Positions 61,801 through 64,000 of a stretch of DNA of 64,000 nucleotides are shown in pieces. Source of the stretch: Erodium maritimum. Its lineage: Eukaryota > Streptophyta > Magnoliopsida > Geraniales > Geraniaceae. The notes beneath the pieces are model-generated. The model saw only the letters and a list, made by a program, of their open reading frames with translations. It searched no databases and had not been told where the DNA came from. The stretch lies in contig OY997591.1 in the NCBI GenBank assembly GCA_963921825.1, positions 51,853,825 through 51,917,824 on the forward strand. Direction: 5' to 3'. How positions within the stretch are numbered: the first letter of the stretch is position 1; every line of letters begins with the position of its first letter. The position numbers and the translations under genes were made by a program.

Positions 61801-63626
61801 TCTCGACTTCTTCTTCTTCAACTTCCTCCGTCTAAACAAAAGATTAATTTATTGCGCAAACCAAATTGAAAAATTTAACATAACAAAGACATGTAGAAAC
61901 AATTATGAAGGGCTCGATGCAAGAAAAAAGTTACCTCATGGGAACTCCATTCGCGTCAACTTCTTCTTCATCGACAATAAAATCTGCCATTTCATCTTCT
62001 TCGCCAATATCAACATCTTCTTCTTCTTCCACTTGTTCTTCCTCTTCAGCAATATCCTCAAGTGGTGCTCCTACAAGTATTTATTTTATGAGGCATAGAT
62101 AAAAGTAACCTATATATTATAAGTTATAGAAGATGCAGATGACAAAAAAAATATACACATATATAACTACCTCCTAAAGAGTTGCTCTACAAAAAAGACA
62201 TTTATACCTTCATCATCATCAAATAGGCTGCGCTTCAGCTTCTCCTCCAGAGTTCGCCCAGTTGGACCACCACCACCTAACTCCTCCTCATCAAAATACT
62301 GCTCCTTGTCAATATCTCTCTGAGCTTTCTTCAGCCGCTTGAACTTTTTATTCTCCTGAAATTGTTCAAGCAGAGCCTCATCAACACACAATAATGATAT
62401 CAACACTACTGCATCAAAAGAAGAAATTGCCTAAGAAGTGAAGTGAGAATGAAAGAGTAAAACCTTTGGACGTTGGAAACCAGTAATATTGTTATCCTCA
62501 AGGAGCTCATAGTCATCTTCATCGAGTTCATATTCCTCCCTAGACATCACAAACCATATATATTAGAAACAATGACTTAACCTTTAGAACTACGGCTCAT
62601 AATATACAAGGGTAAAACTATTTCAGACTAGTAGAAGGATTCATTATTCTCTACCGCATGACCAAATTAATGTTTAAATAAGAGCATAATTTTGAGAGGC
62701 ATCTTTGGAAGCTGCTATGCTCTTAAAATATTTTGACATTTGAAAATATGGCCCTTCTTATGAGAGTACACGAATTCAGTTTTAACAATGTTAACTTCCT
62801 AGAATGAGCACAAAAGGATGGGGATAGGGAGATGAAATGTAGAAAAAAAAATAGAGAGAAAATACATACTTTTTCTTTTTTCTCTTCTTTTTCTGTCTCT
62901 CCTCATCACTGCCAGCCCTCTCCTCTTCCTCCTCTTCCTCTTCCTCATCAACATCATCAACTATGAACCCATCATTTTCATATTGATCTTGACCTTCTGC
63001 AAAAATAAAGCGTTCAAATAAGTAGATAAATAAATTATGCTGTCAACCAATACATGAACAAATAGATCTTTCAGATAAGTGCTCCACACCAAGTAAACCC
63101 CAGATATACCCTGCCTGGTTGAACAAACCACAAGCTAAAGGTTCTAATACAAACAAACAAAAAACACTAGCCCTACTTCCATGCAATCTCTGCAAAAAAA
63201 AAAACTATGTAGCTTCGAAATTCCACTGGTTTATGACAAATTGAATCAACCCCCAACTATGGGGATGGAAACCTATCTCAAGCTAACCAAAGAAACCCTA
63301 ATTTAGATAGGGATCTCCCCGAAATAAGAAAATAGAAAATTTAGAGAAGCTAGATCAATACCCTCTTCTTCCTCCTCCTCTTCGTCCTCGTCAGCCATCT
63401 CGCGGTCGTCGAGCCCATCGCCGTCGTCATTACCATCCGCCGCCTCAACAGGCTCTCCGTCGTCGTACTCCTCGAGCCCAAACTCCTCTGCACGCAGAGA
63501 ATTGAGAAAGAGAGAGAGAAGTTAATTGAGAAGCGCGCAGAAGAATTATGAAAGGAATAAAAAAAATCCAAGACTTGATGAGGGATTATTACCACCTTCT
63601 TCGTCGGAGACCACCGTTTTTGCCAT
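55869..63626 (-). CDS. SPT6: Transcription elongation factor SPT6 (SPT6-like, GTB1-type)
   Basis: Histone chaperone that travels with RNA polymerase II. I assign 17 GT-AG exons: 63626-63596, 63487-63362, 62996-62870, 62539-62464, 62355-62208, 62070-61935, 61831-61585, 61499-61323, 61243-61118, 61036-60650, 60550-60440, 60360-59581, 59086-58945, 58871-57697, 57428-57219, 56749-56293, 56104-55869. They sum to 4692 nt (1563 residues plus stop), with phases agreeing at every junction. Domains: acidic Glu/Asp-rich N-terminus with a KKKRKKKK stretch (1-about 240), helix-turn-helix and YqgF-like core (about 300-870; RVMACCWGPGSPATTFV), helix-hairpin-helix (ISGLGPRKAASLQRSLVRAG, near 955), S1 (about 1125-1195), tandem SH2 (about 1240-1445; GESIIRPSSRGPN, ISHEHPGTFILTYIRSTNP) and a Gly-rich tail with GW/WG motifs, a possible ARGONAUTE-binding hook. 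The start MAKTVVSDEEEE matches an acidic family start. It looks intact. Exon 1 (31 nt) is the least certain. Confidence 0.95.
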
Positions 63627-64000
63627 GGTTGAAGTTGTCGGACGAGAAAAGATGGGGAAGTTTGGAGAGCGAGGTTAGGGCTAGAGAGCTAAGCTTGTAG
63701 AGAATGGAGCTCAAGGAAGAGGTAATTCTGAGGAAAGGGTGATAATAGAGAAAGCAGGATCTCACAACAAGTACATATAATAGAAGAGAAGAAGCTGCTT
63801 GCTCCTTTGATTTAAGTGTTTCTTGTTTATGTCTATTTCCCAACACGCACATAATAATATTTCACTCCATTTAGGTTTTCTCAATTTCACTAAACCATTA
63901 TTTCTTATTTTATATGACTTCAAATCTTTTGTCATTTTTGGAGATCATTCTAATCCTTCACTTGTAAGAACTAATTACGTGATCTATTTGATAGATAAAA
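63627..64000 (-). promoter_or_regulatory. SPT6 5' UTR and promoter region
   Basis: On the minus strand a CT-rich leader (TCTCTAGCCCTAACCTCGC, TCTCGTCCGACAACTTC) runs into the start codon. A TATA-like TATTATATG lies near 63773-63781, about 150 bp upstream of the ATG, which would be a normal distance with a 100-120 nt leader. No other gene is seen up to the window edge. Confidence 0.4.

Noticed and set aside
61905-62102. Ser/Thr-rich plus-strand frame
   Set aside because: Antisense of the Glu/Asp-rich acidic exon of SPT6; GAA/GAG/GAT codons read backward give Ser and Thr.

Overview
The window is nuclear DNA of a flowering plant, probably a eudicot. The evidence is two plant-type nuclear genes (mitochondrial cysteine desulfurase NFS1 and the transcription elongation factor SPT6, the latter with 17 exons), long-LTR chromoviruses, Copia elements primed by initiator tRNA-Met, L1-type LINEs, and hAT and Mutator-like non-autonomous elements. 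I cannot name the species. No organelle, bacterial, CRISPR or RNA-gene signature was seen.

Layout. 1-19667 is one old Ty3/gypsy chromovirus of the Tekay/Del type. It begins upstream of the window and ends with its 3' LTR. Three other elements are inserted in it: a solo LTR (1361-4745), a non-autonomous gypsy element with both LTRs (about 6960-13027) and a second solo LTR in reverse orientation (14337-17428). 19668-20309 is unassigned. 20310-24226 is a large imperfect inverted repeat whose left arm holds a solo Copia LTR (20620-22210). 24257-26110 is a 5'-truncated L1 LINE on the minus strand.

NFS1 (26428-27789, plus strand, single coding exon) is followed by about 1.9 kb with no gene. 29700-33900 is an unclassified GC-rich segment split by a solo LTR (30274-33422), which holds a hAT MITE (30670-31966), which holds a long-TIR MULE (30923-31847). 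33900-35341 is AT-rich with a C/CA microsatellite.

35342-55519 is a second retroelement pile. It contains an old minus-strand Copia, a LINE with a 5' inversion (about 37212-39780), a 1.85-kb poly(A)-tailed retroposon with a 17-bp target duplication (40759-42610), another gypsy solo LTR (42827-45736) and a young two-LTR Copia (46231-54687). The SPT6 gene fills the rest on the minus strand (CDS 55869-63626).

The two host genes are not functionally linked: NFS1 supplies sulfur for mitochondrial Fe-S clusters, and SPT6 is a histone chaperone and Pol II elongation factor. The main content of the window is the well-resolved insertion order of the transposable elements. I found no clearly new biological system. 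The best candidates for follow-up are the noncoding retroposon, the 3.9-kb inverted repeat, the non-autonomous gypsy element and the promoter-like LTR.
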